Positions 14,410 through 14,767 of a DNA stretch of 14,767 nucleotides are shown here, piece after piece. The position numbers were made by a program, and so were the translations under genes. The DNA is from an uncultured Clostridia bacterium (GTDB lineage: Bacteria; Bacillota_A; Clostridia; Christensenellales; Aristaeellaceae). The stretch spans positions 1 to 14,767 of the forward strand of contig CAMBWJ010000014.1 of NCBI GenBank assembly GCA_945871545.1, written 5' to 3'. The notes below the pieces were generated by a model, which was given only the letters and a program-made list of their open reading frames with translations, searched no databases and was not told where the DNA came from. Every line of letters starts with the position of its first letter. The stretch's first letter is position 1.

Positions 14410-14767
14410 TCAGTCCGCACAGCCATCCGGCGGAATGAAGAATTCCGTGGACGAATTGACGCAGTTGAACATGTCGTCCCATGCGGAGATCACGCCCACG
14501 ACATAGCCGCCGTTGAAGCAATCGTAGTCGCTGTGCTTGAACGTGAACTCACCGCTCAGCTCGCTGCCGATGTTCGACTGCCGGAGCGCGCCGAACACAT
14601 ACAGATCCACGCGGCGAATCTGCGGGTCCGCACAGCCCTCTGCGGGATGCACGGTGTATTTCACGTGATGCAGGCCGTCCGCATCCGGCTCGGTGGTAAA
14701 GCTGTCCATCGATACGCTGTACCGGGGGCGCGGATCCTCTACGACGTCGGGATCGCCCATGGAGGAC
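14410..14767 (-). CDS. Unrecognised protein, C-terminal part only (possible Ig-like beta domain)
   Basis: The reading frame enters from the right edge and runs to a TGA at 14410-14412, giving about 118 visible residues. A Met is possible at 14760, but the few bases before it (GTCCTCC) hold no ribosome site, so the true start is probably outside. The fragment is acidic, has no membrane segment and contains four cysteines (EGCAD, YDCFN, MFNCVN, DGCAD). Its last third, EFTFKHSDYDCFNGGYVVGV to NSSTEFFIPP, alternates like the closing strands of an Ig-like or fibronectin-like sandwich. The DxxF-type turns and Cys pairs would suit a disulphide or metal-bound surface domain. This is a weak structural guess. 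The gene precedes the malic enzyme by 21 nt on the same strand. I do not recognise the family. Confidence 0.6.
   Translation of the reverse strand, partial: SSMGDPDVVEDPRPRYSVSMDSFTTEPDADGLHHVKYTVHPAEGCADPQIRRVDLYVFGALRQSNIGSELSGEFTFKHSDYDCFNGGYVVGVISAWDDMFNCVNSSTEFFIPPDGCAD

Overview
The window reads as a sugar-acid uptake, sensing and breakdown locus from a bacterium of the Firmicutes, most likely an uncultured gut-type Clostridia. This placement is an inference from the GC-rich coding sequence, strong GGAGG ribosome binding sites, the LytS/YesN-type sensor and regulator, and the gene families present. No phylogenetic marker is in the window. Both ends cut through genes. No RNA gene, insertion sequence or CRISPR array was seen, and no gap between genes exceeds about 210 bases.

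Layout. A 197-210 base divergent control region (6984-7190) separates two operons. The leftward operon (6983 down to the left edge) encodes, in transcription order, a periplasmic-type sugar-binding protein, a hairpin, a two-domain ABC ATPase, two ABC permeases, a cyclase-family metal hydrolase, a KDPG aldolase fused to a VOC/glyoxalase-like domain, and a 2-keto-3-deoxygluconate (KDG) kinase cut by the window edge. The rightward operon (7191/7200-13146) encodes a second sugar-binding-like protein that is probably a sensor subunit, a membrane histidine kinase, an AraC-type response regulator, and an altronate dehydratase. It ends at a bidirectional terminator. Convergent to it is a leftward pair: the 3' end of an unrecognised cysteine-containing gene, followed by a malic enzyme.

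How the genes fit together. Altronate dehydratase makes KDG from D-altronate, the kinase makes KDPG, and the aldolase splits KDPG to pyruvate and glyceraldehyde-3-phosphate. This is the lower half of the hexuronate pathway. The upper-half enzymes (uronate isomerase, tagaturonate reductase) are not in the window, so the imported compound may be an aldonate or uronate, or those enzymes may lie elsewhere. The sensor trio resembles the known XylFII-LytS-YesN arrangement, in which a binding protein reports external sugar to a histidine kinase. It probably controls the transporter operon across the shared promoter region. That region holds three same-direction copies of ATATCA-N8-GAAT and a perfect 7-bp inverted repeat inside a good sigma-A-type promoter.

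Most unusual points: the aldolase-VOC fusion, the cyclase-family hydrolase embedded in a KDG/KDPG operon, the dehydratase placed in the sensor operon, and the repeat structure of the divergent control region.
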